A model generated the notes under the pieces. The model saw nothing but the letters and a program-made list of their open reading frames with translations, was not told the origin of the DNA and did not search any database. Position numbers and translations under genes: made by a program. Below, piece by piece: positions 26,101-27,490 of a stretch of DNA of 41,520 bases. The first letter of the stretch is position 1. Each line of letters begins with the position of its first letter. The stretch is from Gemmataceae bacterium (GTDB lineage Bacteria > Planctomycetota > Planctomycetia > Gemmatales > Gemmataceae), in the NCBI GenBank assembly GCA_019694755.1, contig JAIBBI010000032.1, forward strand, positions 1-41,520, in the 5' to 3' direction.

Positions 26101-26564
26101 ATTCGCACGTCGCATTCGCCGGCAGCGCGGCCGGGGCCTTCGAACTGCGACGACAATCTGATTCCGCCCTCCCGGCCCTGATCGCATCCGTCGATGACTC
26201 CGGGACCGGCACTGTCGTCACGCTGACGTTTTCGGGCACGACGGCCGTCGATAACAGCAGCCTTGCGGACGGCCGGTATACGCTGACGGCCTTCGCCTCG
26301 AAGATCGGCAACGCGTTCGGCTCACTCGACGGCAACGCCGACGGCACGGGCGGCGATGACTACACGCTCGTCGGCAACACGACCAACAAGCTCTTCCGTC
26401 TCTTCGGCGATGCCGACGCCAGCGGTCAGGTGACCTCGGCCGACTTCCTCGCCTTCCGCCTGGCGTTTCTCAGTAGCACCCCGGCCTTCGACTTCAATGG
26501 CAACGGGCAAGTCGAAAGCAGCGACTTCCTGCAGTTCCGGCTGCACTTCCTGCAGTCGGTTTAG
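2142..26564 (+). CDS. Giant modular exported surface protein (8,140 aa) with RTX, FG-GAP, propeller-like, PKD-like and dockerin-like modules
   Basis: One unbroken frame with a good ribosome binding site. Order of parts (approximate residues): Arg-rich start and LEARVAP motif (30-36); BNR/VPS10-like propeller (47-880); long beta-rich 'stalk' of unknown fold (985-2830); RTX Ca-binding nonapeptides (2905-3560, smaller blocks near 3700-3800, 4415-4460, 4605-4655, 5775-5805); PPC-like domains (4045-4385); six FG-GAP-like repeats (4730-5225); lectin-like (5265-5470); DNRLRE-like (5530-5680); LRR-like strips (5865-6065); golvesin/xly-like (6070-6215); cadherin/Ig-like (6255-6340); fourteen propeller-like repeats (6347-7107); SdrD-B-like (7108-7187); six PKD-like domains (7200-7740); Ig-like (7745-7960); shared tail with two EF-hand-like loops (7965-8140). 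The makeup implies a calcium-stabilised extracellular adhesin or surface-layer fibre. No protease or glycosidase active site was recognised. The role is inferred from modules only. Confidence 0.95.
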   Translation: MFTIRRRPRRVQYARRLSGRDRTILKIQHLEARVAPTVDVAITGLPTWTNIGPRPISFGQVTGINVPADGAFPPVTNPVSGAVTTVALHPTNPNVAYIGTTNGGVWKTSTLNNPQPQWVSLTDNMISLSISSLAFDPTDPNVLFAGTGNVSSYASVGGGSGFLYRITESVGGTDVERMTIRLPSWTVPGTGIEIADILPTTVTTKVGTSSHVVLVAGNDFNRLSGAVDSGGLFIIGDQGDMIGSPVFPGGAANVSVSDIAPNGWTADHALVAAPGRGVFDVDLKAATLTAVSINGAGTTDATWLVPGRLPPTLIANSKKVQLATHIDAGAGTKALYAAFLVQGLSAEKLNLEGIFRSDDMGVSWKQLATPGSVENFDANGDGKISATEKASKWFGAQPGGQGGRHFSITADQKNPFVVYVGGDRQPGPGKDGVPWYTDGTGTYTNESGATNFTGRVFRGDASLPVTEKTLANGQKYLDGQFTQITDKYANSTAPHADSRFVTIDSGGHLIEADDGGIYRLLNPGSTGTDRKWVSLVGNLNVSEFTNISYDTVNNVVFGGLQDTGSVVQLSNGSPSFLTVLAGDGTRSKTSVNLAGEPVYFLTNPGASPMARVNGTTKATTFAAMKVPLGILQLDLRLPLPQAVYGTIAPNPVFAVHAVGANRMLLGTDRRLLESFDGGDTLQPLPVFGEITALAYGGPLTDAAAGLALAYVGLIGLDGKPSIAFRNTPGGAFQTTTYPAGRSAPLQIAIDPADGTRFYVVTGDNHILRGDRFGATYTDITYDLGLDGRTATSLAVIPSNSGGVPFNAVVTSTSRGVFRLNEQIAPTVDLNYPKSWSYFAANVPTMPVSGLVYDPADKLLVAGTLGRGIWTAASVDSLVASLPILNVASDETVPLSVTLKASTAQPGLLELNVVNSVTSAVLKQSTFLRFRAPQIKISLGAGNDTVTIDWSGLPLEYRGNISIDGGGGTNQVKFVGTGLTYSSSPLLSGNAKASVGQGADSVSISMSKIDAIIDPSGGSTINTSLQDILRGLRVLADSSGPAANEALASLNFPGISSLADVVNGVQLANRALDFRYDVAQVLADGRRTSDVLRRLIEEGPGGFSLDSLSGFTTLEQLRSALDALDGNAGSVALDYVAGLPRFDMRVTRDLFGTAGLRLGGADADLQITGTAEVTATVSARLIFGIDAGGFYLDTTSSPDPDFSISNVRITGVSSATGRMGFTDVLVNSVLISMNPQVRVEMDFREPGDDPVTGESDGRLRLYEIGANSRFVAQASLIQNPAADDLVFTGTFTPAGVTTGAASPINIGGPATVTVSYPDIRDAGKYTVAGTNAAGSDLTNFLSNTGFSLLGGLNDLASWLTSSLSTQDSLNVKLGVVDLSLGGILNGSAGSVLVPRSNAVYVSGVAATADASYFQVVTNGIDYRARGIQAGDPVTFTGTDGKTRSGTLDIVELNSFVVALPAGDTIAPNSVTGFTVARSGSLRHQLTASIGGLLDFSHFDVSRITLQGFVRELALQIGIDPSAITVTSTGTGINRVVQFAVAINPDPITFSQQFGLGAVIAGATFDTTGTVNFSLDTSLNLKFGLRLDPAVAAFDRFYMVADAAPELTLAISGQLDNPTATGKVGYLNVSLAEDPAVSPNAGIVFGGSIGVNLKDSGTQALDGRITRAELRPSNLLDAFETTTNLTIDIDGLKITPSAGSDNTLGSVKLSLDPGNPDPSKSGTFKSASELGEIPTRLRNNATGLDSLTDFNNLDSGLILDAIRNLAQRLTQLGLAGPMRTKLPIFNRSLGEIIDLGPALVEDLPTPSDVQAASLQALQDYLTSRPGLSNVSVQVADGEVHLRFTIGKDYSKTLPFQFDVRDALGGGLGGLVSGSGSGGVTFQASAAMDVDLGLRTSAGLALADRVFLGTSKSNEIRINASANVGYDLNNDGTVSGTEGTPLNFNVSLGGLISVNVIKARALISNLGLTINLLDAGNGDSRLTFNEITTAVGSGDFGSIADPTFGGTVQAVIPLRIGGSGADVTANPSLLAANEGWVSIAGPLSAIGNFDFAANKSQPAHHTGPAGQAGTTGVDDPLSVGEMLPGAIKVHAYNVEQMLASLGDINYTNIIGGLKQFLTFLRSAVNGRVFGVKMPIIGDSMSAAGKFMDDMIAALDSFASTIVDPAGVQNALVQLLGPAGLDMLQDWKGGPGGTGGNGVGPEDVFLEQDTLEERRFRVKLGSPQITSKIPINFDIGLPGLGLKVDAPSAIQLKAGFEMNLGFGVSKTDGFFVDTSPVDDLKVSASVSIPNFNATGQMGILRANVQDNSAKPSKFDASFAVQIGDPISSKSRITMGMLQSGSIPDSAVQAKLDAAAAADINLKLTSDFGSANFPQVRANLHVHWALGNADPAGGAVSFGGIPVVEITGAQINAGQYVNNFLRPVVQTLNDILDPIKPVLDTLRKPVPGLSDLPNSLLSLSGMARDYDMDGDYEVTYLSLAEKVAPDQYQDLVKFIAKVDKVYSLVQQFKGIATSDALWIDLQRPTDTFSLGGTDVRGLADLTGVNVNLPYTDILNDAVSTLKGVSGAAGDAAKFAANMLQDTLVNVLPGAQEPVFYSPLMQKPESAIGLFFGRDVDFFSFNPRDLDTGKLGVDEFFYIFGPIGARLTGYVQAKANVHIGFSSRGMRQFINDMNDGKGLNPEKILTGGLYMSDTARSDGSGPDVPEVYIKAVAEARLGLSVVVAEATIGGGFTGEITADLNDRDAGNKIVPYGDGRVYVDEIPFDDPRCIFNIHGKLEGNLGAQVRVGIDTPFGFVGKTWDYPFVGGVIASFDFICSDDPAPPILGHVEPDGKLVLHTGPNAGLRVNPSYTNGNVDENYEVRHVRVEGDGTSTVVITAFGFDQEYKGVRSVFGDGGGGNDAFDLRTLTVPVTIIGGIGNDTIEAGRGPANLSGGAGLDVLRGGDGNDTIDGGNDPDQVWGGLGNDNLTGGAGDDTVDGGLGDDTVAGGTGNDTLTGNDGNDTLRGEGNDDILRGGRGNDALFGGDGNDTLEGDDGDVVGNDQLFGEAGTDILLGGLGNDYLDGGTENDLLDGGDWADTLRGGAGNDQLFGQGGADILYGDAGADLMYGGLDIDQLFGGDGNDRLDGSLGDDLLDGGIGNDTIAGGAGRDTATGGDGNDLIDGGDDNDNLSGGIGNDTITAGAGNDTVAGGDGNNVIDAGSGNNIVTVTSGANTIVTGSGNDTITGGTGADTIDAGSGNDFINSGAGSDVITAGPGNDTVNAGPDADIVIGGDGDDVLSGGDGDDLIAGGRGNDTLSGDADSDIIWGGDSLLVISRGGLLDPLEKELGYTGFAPQLRPSNVAGSIDGVSDDGTDSLLGGSGNDFLFAGWGDDTLDGGANDDYLDGGFGKDQMLGGPGNDLMRGGLGNDELRGGDGRDWLIGDADDDRLYGDAGEAGNQTGQRLFGMSGSDSLFAFALDSSEVNLIGDDLLGGDGTDTLYGNLRRDTLDGGAGSDYLHGDYLAGPGYNPNTNAGAVGGADTLRGGSGQDQLFGGGGADVIWGGADPDYLEGQGGADQLFGGWGIDLLVLDTDSRFAVGEDSFDGHGGNATPGDAPDLGEVDILVVQGDRSFNTLGNAVVNDTILLNENATTGQLDVQYTATDGGPLRTWSVNWRAGGTPKGMPLVEQIQIAGALGNDTIGATLRSATVTQLAYTQTWLVVAGGGPGNDVIRGTDGPDRLEGGPGSDTLYGNAGDDRMWGDTFNGSVAIDVDTFFGGLGNDDMIGGRGANVMYPWTSETSPHTEDTGLNRVLGSANPTRGDQLYGGTGLDFLYGNGGPDTLYNRDGTVFEDAEAAATSGGADWKAYARSTNRVWYVGGSGGSDTVTINYATNPYSPLFGRHQVTFATSGAFDPRFNGFDSYGAFDKSDNRLGTHGKTDSFYDAAGVTVDPETGLPRSDTTSFGIFQAFGATVTDIAAKVFGPEPSFDAIIVDTLGGNDSVTVGETVQKTVWVDAGSGDDTVRVQPALAYLPDATDPVSVTFVGGVPVRGNDAKEVAYSFGTVSGTRLFRGLTIDSARADQPDVDWYRFQLSATPGAGDVLRVLPLHMPLNLELQATLVRGDKSETGFVGGVLSAAGLLPGVDYWIRVQSKDSVPVDYDVQFVLASSADGAEPNNSAGAAYSLGQLAILDRMSGLTVSPTDPDWYAVTLASSAGPDSKVTLNSLTPGTAFALAAVGPNGEDLGYSTNITGSTGTLSLDKLAAGSYRIVVTSTLAGRYELTFAGGGANPTGNETQASAYQLPALAQTPRIYQSTNFNVDPELDYSNWYRFGLGSTGADNEALTLVPTGNVFYLTTELFRLGSSNQLTSVGYQYADGKTPITFSLQGQPAGTYFLRTYVYATTYGSPATFEITSNSAPAIRTRTDVTFTPGVVTKFNDAEAAGSTRRDVLLGGIGNDVLQGGSGSDWIFGGIGNDVLTGGLDRQVEDLLFGEAGDDRFQAILDELTRDITDLSRQKLFDNNGRDLFVGGPGQDRVVYLGADGLSGKDFVLLGYDRFTHRYRVGSLVLNQTNNSFVYEDGRYAVRRTFFQARDVEGMLVDLRGGADVLHANPGYQIDGETWGVERGDIQDRATIYASIEVRGGAGQDIIYGGVSGETIDGGADNDYIAGGEGDDRILGNSGNDRLAGSAFLASQLPPTGLKAGTPDGSAPALVMPRNDYVFELAQAEPIRDWSYAGVNLPASSSSLSLNNAFALEGQFANERLGRLVPIGDYNGDGVTDYLATGWYPYSSTNANGYVMFGPITPDQLYRVDARADIDPSTYPDDLLIRGNNWSFTVSVQDDDPATLAALANAYRVSGQAQLTTNFGSLGQPQMRTGNLVGDAKDDLLFVTGGNPNRVYAIAGSSSSASRALTAANAIQLVQYTSGNFINGPVQAMALNYDGVGGKNDLLVVAPATTSTGNQTVAYLYLNGNYSAPLILNTSITVGAVGYSFISAAVAGDINNDGLEDILIGVSNRDGSNTGRTFLLIGGYIAGGGNYTLESVTTYWTGLGLGSPFAVGDVNRDGIDDFGLGRYVEGTGTNAKAGFVMYGVDRYRPPLLATNDLGIPGDGTSANNDGIDRAIASVSRGLTSGYAYGTPQFYSGDFDGDGKPDIAIGLPNSTLSTSSIDYSQGYQYDARADKAYVFYNFTQSSYFGIPTLNLANAAVTIPGTPFTNFGVLPTTPKIDLNGDRIDDLVIGSGEDVSVPLAVGGEGRIYTIFGGRTGAVTPSAMAETLVTPNGDIPGSGLYVVNTGTGQPFATEAQLAGSGIIDFANAGSETRFDAVTGAWSSANGMFQVTPGATSAGVAVLKTDRPGATSFVVDVEVQAQDVFTDPYSNFIVFDYSGPTSYKFAGFRFEGFNIGVGDVVFEIGEVTAGGTTILASLPTDALDIAGFASQLRLVVRDSRAELWWSRQPYSFTNFLNYDFPASDPLSVSGSGATLQPTQVGLMASANRPGRFSKFAVNDRERWYYFSTLGDGRVGDRIQVRTGTGPTASASLPAQRTMYSTSSVAFNFFNPAPVVSSAMINTSVLSPSINTFEGLNPVGGLPTNTYEIGGPFNRTTMLNLPLAPLLSYMSNPELIESANLFLTIQNASGTVFLEQIENETQTQLDASNTGPVIWSGVVGASPTSFTVDLTAAVRDALARGRLFLGFRLTSNNNLAAMRFTYGKDYNPTFNADQYKHSRIQIVAGQRPGAYAELFDATGRRRNGLQGVIDLRDLPAGDYAIRIVDPFLENPRDRGYIRTGPLAFRLEIDAPQLAQADVPSDRDEVRGGDGNDILSGGTGVDRLFGGAGNDTHNAAPFEVQDVSIEGSDSQSPVGGEVQTTNNGVPSEDVLVFPVGSTGGLAIAAGRVVGAIGTPPSGTPELIRSLYASDLAQVVELNFGLTDTPTLTGLEYFTSLEYFSGSVTGTAAFEPGVRTGKGAQGQLGTPRLRFLDLHNSALFSAASQTVAGKNSNAVDYLRGLSQLRYLNLDSVSHFLTAATDPWSVYGGLSSLEWLSLERNLFYSAAVTWDPRGNLPNLKYLAVNNTSNLTAGDIANVARFTALRELEMRSTGATDVDAITGSTVVDNAMVTAGSGYTESGPWTGNGNSGAFAGDYRILPRYTVGTASYTLTGLIPGQTYTLSATWTSNESFTDRARYDVTCGTYLGYVEARQSLPPGGATFAGRPWQDLMTVTVPAGVTTLTVTVSNIGQGHLVADAVRLTAPPPANLQRLDVRGNPALGNSFYDVVVPTLGPVLGAGLRYDTQNQFAPTLINPGTVLAFRGETTTLTLAASDADGQAVTFSAFSNNAQVAVSVVGNQLSIVPAAAFTGTATLTVRISDGGRTSEQSFDVRVGGRSDVGEFRVNTSTSNTQTLPQIAIEPDGDYVVVWHSNTVVAGESGYGIYAQRYNRDGSRRGGEIHVNSLTTNTQAYPVVATDASGGFVVAWHSDHTSSFEVYARRFDSAGTPIAPEARVNTYTTSTQAFPSIAIDYYGDTVVAWQSFGQDGSGYGIYAQRFDAAGMPLGGEVQISVQATGEQSFPSIGMDLYGNYVVAYNGQDGSNLGVFARRFDVTSNSFGSEFRVNSYTANSQSAPEVGMNAYGQFVVTWASLVQDGSGLGVYAQRFDGLATPVGTEFRVNSYTTNDQTLPDVALDLDGNFVVSWHGTGAGGSPNDIFARRFNWAGTVTGPEFRVNSYTTGAQSFSSVAVDDAGDYVVVWASNLQDGSADGIYAQQYFAQGLPRPATPEVVQNSVTANTQSYPHVATFFDGSWVTVWQSFGEDGSGEGIFGRRFAANGSPLGSAFAINTTTSGDQISPAVAGMIDGSFVVAWIDGDVAKVRRFGDNNLPLTGEITIDSSLLYLNHNDISVAAAADGGFVVAYSVYDGIQSDVFARRYSAAGVPAGPRFQVNTTGGNFQFSPWLAMRPTGEFVVTWTSDGQDGSGYGVYARGFDATGLPVTGEIAVNTTTTNEQLFSRIDLADDGRFVIVWEGKAGTPHGDYGVFAQRFAADGSPAGPEVLVSVFPTGYQGYPDVAMDAQGGYTVAWYSNTQDGSGLAVMARRYDAAATPLGGEFIVNTTTIGTQSQQAVAGSADGSFVIAWQGPGDGSGYGIFARRYVPAATLTGIKFETPGYTPVEGLTVFYDLDGDGIRDANEPTTVTDVNGQYTLRDLPGGSFAVVEQVPGGFAPLPGYGPSYGLTLLDGAYVVGYNYYNDRVLDVGSDRTANENSVVPFTATVFPPGAWSYQWLVNGVPMVGATGPGFNFVPPDNGTYTVSVSVTDGITTFVDSARVFAANVLPQISLPTAVSVPEGSPLLLDLMPVDATGDVLFFEWYVDDVLDATKTSATATFSWPENGAHTVRVRVRDDDDPTWVERTIAVTVTNAAPQNLSITPSANLAEGDPITLTGAFTDPGSLDTHTLAWMVKSPGGATVASGFGTQITWTPADNGAYVATFLVTDDDSGMTSTTSTITVTNVAPQAVVIAGPESVYEAEPADFSISFTDPGSADTHTVAWQVRDAGNLVIANGTGMSFSWAPTFSGIYTVSATVTDDDGGATASAPVTLIVRNVVPRQVNAGPNVGGPENSAILLTGTWRDPGISYEEFAASWVVTDALNSSVVATGNGASISFVPPDDGVYTATFNVLNALTGQSASASRIVTATNVAPTGTFFVPGTGTAGQPVTFVVTSPVDGTGDLLAGLHYAFDFTNDGIFDVGTGTYAGSPGSSSVAFAYPAPGTYTTRVRVIDKDGGASEYTGSVTIGSATPPSATIAINQPSLNSAKVGADALVLTATFDRAMNTSVAPAYSFPVENPGGAIVFASGSWISSTTYQAKYNLVDLDTQLANIDVRLTGGVDTTGLVQTATNLGDAFSIDTADPTVVSIVRADASPTASGTVHWTVTFSEPVAGVSTSQFSLTGTGLAGTSLISVTGAGTTWTVSANTGADGTLGLDLTSSLGVTDSAANPLAGVPATGQVYSVDKPQPVITGIVINGGAVQRSRVLSVQVSFDSHVAFAGSAAGAFELRRQSDSALPALIASVDDSGTGTVVTLTFSGTTAVDNSSLADGRYTLTAFASKIGNAFGSLDGNADGTGGDDYTLVGNTTNKLFRLFGDADASGQVTSADFLAFRLAFLSSTPAFDFNGNGQVESSDFLQFRLHFLQSV
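5590..9130 (+). repeat. Four diverged copies of an unnamed beta-rich module in the giant protein
   Basis: Around 5590-5930, 6850-7160, 7760-8110 and 8810-9130 the protein returns to the same pattern: alternating 'L.L.FG' strands, then a phrase like GFYLDTT, RFYMVAD or GFFVDTS, then a strand-rich stretch with 'ATG.MG' or 'ATGKVGYL'. Each is followed by helical linkers with text such as LPIIGDSMS or LPIFNRSLG. I do not recognise a named domain. It probably forms a long stalk. Confidence 0.5.
10865..12815 (+). repeat. Main RTX (hemolysin-type calcium-binding) repeat array
   Basis: In the frame of the giant gene this stretch reads as several dozen nonapeptides of the GGxGxDxLx type (GGDGNDTID, GGAGDDTVD, GGLGNDNLT), the signature of the RTX parallel beta-roll that binds calcium and folds outside the cell. 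At DNA level it is a degenerate tandem repeat built on GGCGGC, GGCAACGAC and similar words. Shorter RTX blocks recur at about 13210-13560, 15393-15520, 15958-16102 and 19470-19555, so RTX spacers are threaded between other domains. RTX proteins are usually exported by type I secretion, but no transporter gene is in this window. Confidence 0.9.
14280..15290 (+). other. PPC-like (pre-peptidase C-terminal) domains within giant protein
   Basis: Three successive stretches carry the PPC pattern: 'D.DWYRF' near the start, a 'NNS' segment, then a 'G.YWIRV' or 'GSYRIVV' closing strand. Examples are DVDWYRFQLS, DPDWYAVTLA and YSNWYRFGLG. PPC domains are small beta-sandwiches found at the ends of secreted proteins. 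Here they are internal. Confidence 0.6.
16330..17825 (+). repeat. FG-GAP / integrin-alpha-like propeller repeats in giant protein
   Basis: Six calcium-loop phrases are evenly scattered here: GDYNGDGVTDYL, GDAKDDLLFV, GDINNDGLEDIL, GDVNRDGIDDFG, GDFDGDGKPDIA and DLNGDRIDDLV, followed by strands ending in LIGG or TIFGG. This is the FG-GAP pattern of integrin-alpha beta-propellers, which typically bind ligands and calcium on the cell surface. Confidence 0.8.
21184..23465 (+). repeat. Fourteen tandem ~54-residue repeats, probably two seven-bladed propellers
   Basis: Each unit reads roughly E-F-x-V-N-(TS)-x-T-T-x-x-Q, then a 'DG.FVV.W' strand, 'QDGSG.GI(YF)A(RQ)RF', and a 'G.P.G' turn. I count fourteen units. 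The seventh ends at an irregular junction (PRPATPE) near 22320-22345, which divides the array into seven plus seven. Family usage of this repeat in large bacterial surface proteins is known to me in general terms. The propeller fold is an inference from length and count. Confidence 0.75.
23740..25370 (+). repeat. Six PKD-like immunoglobulin-fold domains in giant protein
   Basis: The frame shows six consecutive units of about 85-95 residues ending in 'DNGTYTVSVSVTD', 'ENGAHTVRVRVRD', 'DNGAYVATFLVTD', 'FSGIYTVSATVTD', 'DDGVYTATFNV' and 'APGTYTTRVRVID'. Units are joined by 'TNVAPQ'-type linkers. This is the classic PKD or PKD-like pattern, typical of extracellular spacer or binding modules. Confidence 0.8.
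26035..26564 (+). repeat. Shared C-terminal cassette, copy 1 (giant protein)
   Basis: The last 175 or so residues comprise an Ig-like part (from 'INGGAVQRSRV' to 'SLADGRYTLT'), then a dockerin/EF-hand-like tail (FRLFGDADASGQVTSADF ... FDFNGNGQVESSDF ... FLQSV) with two Asp-rich loops. The same cassette ends the proteins at 26955, 35913 and 37886. It may be a common anchoring or docking tail. Confidence 0.85.
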
Positions 26565-26704
26565 GCGTGTGAGCGGCGGAGTAATAGTGCAGCGTGGAGC
26601 AGGGAGATGTCTGCGGGGAAAGGCGCTGCGCACAACCGTGTTCCGATGTGGTTTGCGATGGTGGTGAACATTCTCTTATCCTGGCGCAGGAGATACCGAG
26701 GATT

Positions 26705-26858
26705 GCGCAGCCATCGAGCGAGATCCGACGCCGGGTTCTGACCGGCGAGTTCACGAAGCGTAGGTCATTCGATCAGCATCGGCTTTACTGGAAGACGCTA
26801 GCGGAGATCCTGGCGCACGATGGACCGCCGGGATACCACCGAGAAAGGCTCGATCGGA
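26705..26858 (+). pseudogene. Remnant of IS21-type istA transposase (N-terminal part), copy A
   Basis: In one plus-strand frame this reads SSEIRRRVLTGEFTKRR, then a segment with YWKTLAEILAHDGPPGYHRER. From memory this matches the N-terminal HTH region of planctomycete IS21-family IstA proteins (pattern: EIRRRVL-x-G-x-x-SKR ... HW-x-TL-x-x-IL-x-H-x-x-PPGYR). The rest of the transposase and istB are missing. The frame also continues upstream to 26594, but the upstream peptide is not conserved with copy B although the DNA is, as expected for a noncoding IS left end. It has no plausible function. Confidence 0.5.
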
Positions 26859-26907
26859 GTCGCACGTCGGAGCCGCGTCTGCCAATGGTGATCCGACCCG
26901 CTTGGTG

Positions 26908-26937
26908 CACAAGGTGCGGCGGATGCCGCACCTTGTG
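26908..26937. terminator. Perfect 13-bp hairpin between convergent genes, likely terminator
   Basis: CACAAGGTGCGGC (26908-26920) is followed by a GGAT loop and its exact complement (26925-26937). It lies 17 bases past the stop codon of the minus-strand gene ending at 26955 and 343 bases past the giant gene. There is no strong T-run on either side (only TATTTG on the plus side), so it may end transcription in both directions only inefficiently or with a helper factor, or it may block read-through and protect 3' ends. Confidence 0.6.
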
Positions 26938-26954
26938 TATTTGAAAACCCGCGA

Positions 26955-27490
26955 CTACACCGACTGCAGGAACCGCAGCCGGAATTGCAGAAAATCTCCG
27001 CTGTCGACTGACCCGTTGCCGTCGAAGTCGAAAGCCGGGCTGGTACTGAGGAAGGCCAATCGGAAGGCGAGAAAGTCTGCACTGTCGACCGTGCCGTTGC
27101 CGTCGGTATCGCCGAAGAGGCGGAACAATCCGTTGGGAGGCTGGCCGACCAGGGTGTAATTGCCGCCGGTGTTGCCGTCGGTGTTGCCGTCGAGTGCTTT
27201 TCCGCCGGCGGAGACTTTAGTGTTATCGATCACCAGTGTGTATCGGCCGTCGGCCAGCGACTTGGATTCGACCGCCGAGCCGGCGAGGAATGTCAGCGTC
27301 ACCTTGGTAGTCGTGGTATTGGCGACGACCGCGGACAGGCCCACGGTCGTGCCGCCGAGTTGCCGAGTCAATTGAAACGCACCGGCCGGGGTGCCGGCAA
27401 ATGTGACTACCTGATCGAAGTTGACCTCGATCTGGGTCACCCGGGATCGCTGTGAAGTTCCACCGTTGATGACCACGCTGGCGACGCTGG
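26955..27490 (-). repeat. Shared C-terminal cassette, copy 2
   Basis: It reads VVINGGTSQRSRV at the start, SLADGRYTLV in the middle and FRLFGDTDGNGTVDSADF ... FLQSV at the end. Same organisation as copy 1. Confidence 0.85.

Larger units (their letters stand above)
26565..26954. other. Convergent intergenic region with IS remnant and hairpin
   Basis: This 390-base gap lies between the 3' ends of the giant gene and the minus-strand beta-helix gene. It contains an IS21-like istA remnant and a perfect 13-bp hairpin, each listed separately. From about 26592 to 26805 it aligns almost without gaps to 35579-35795 in the other convergent gap of this window. Confidence 0.7.
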
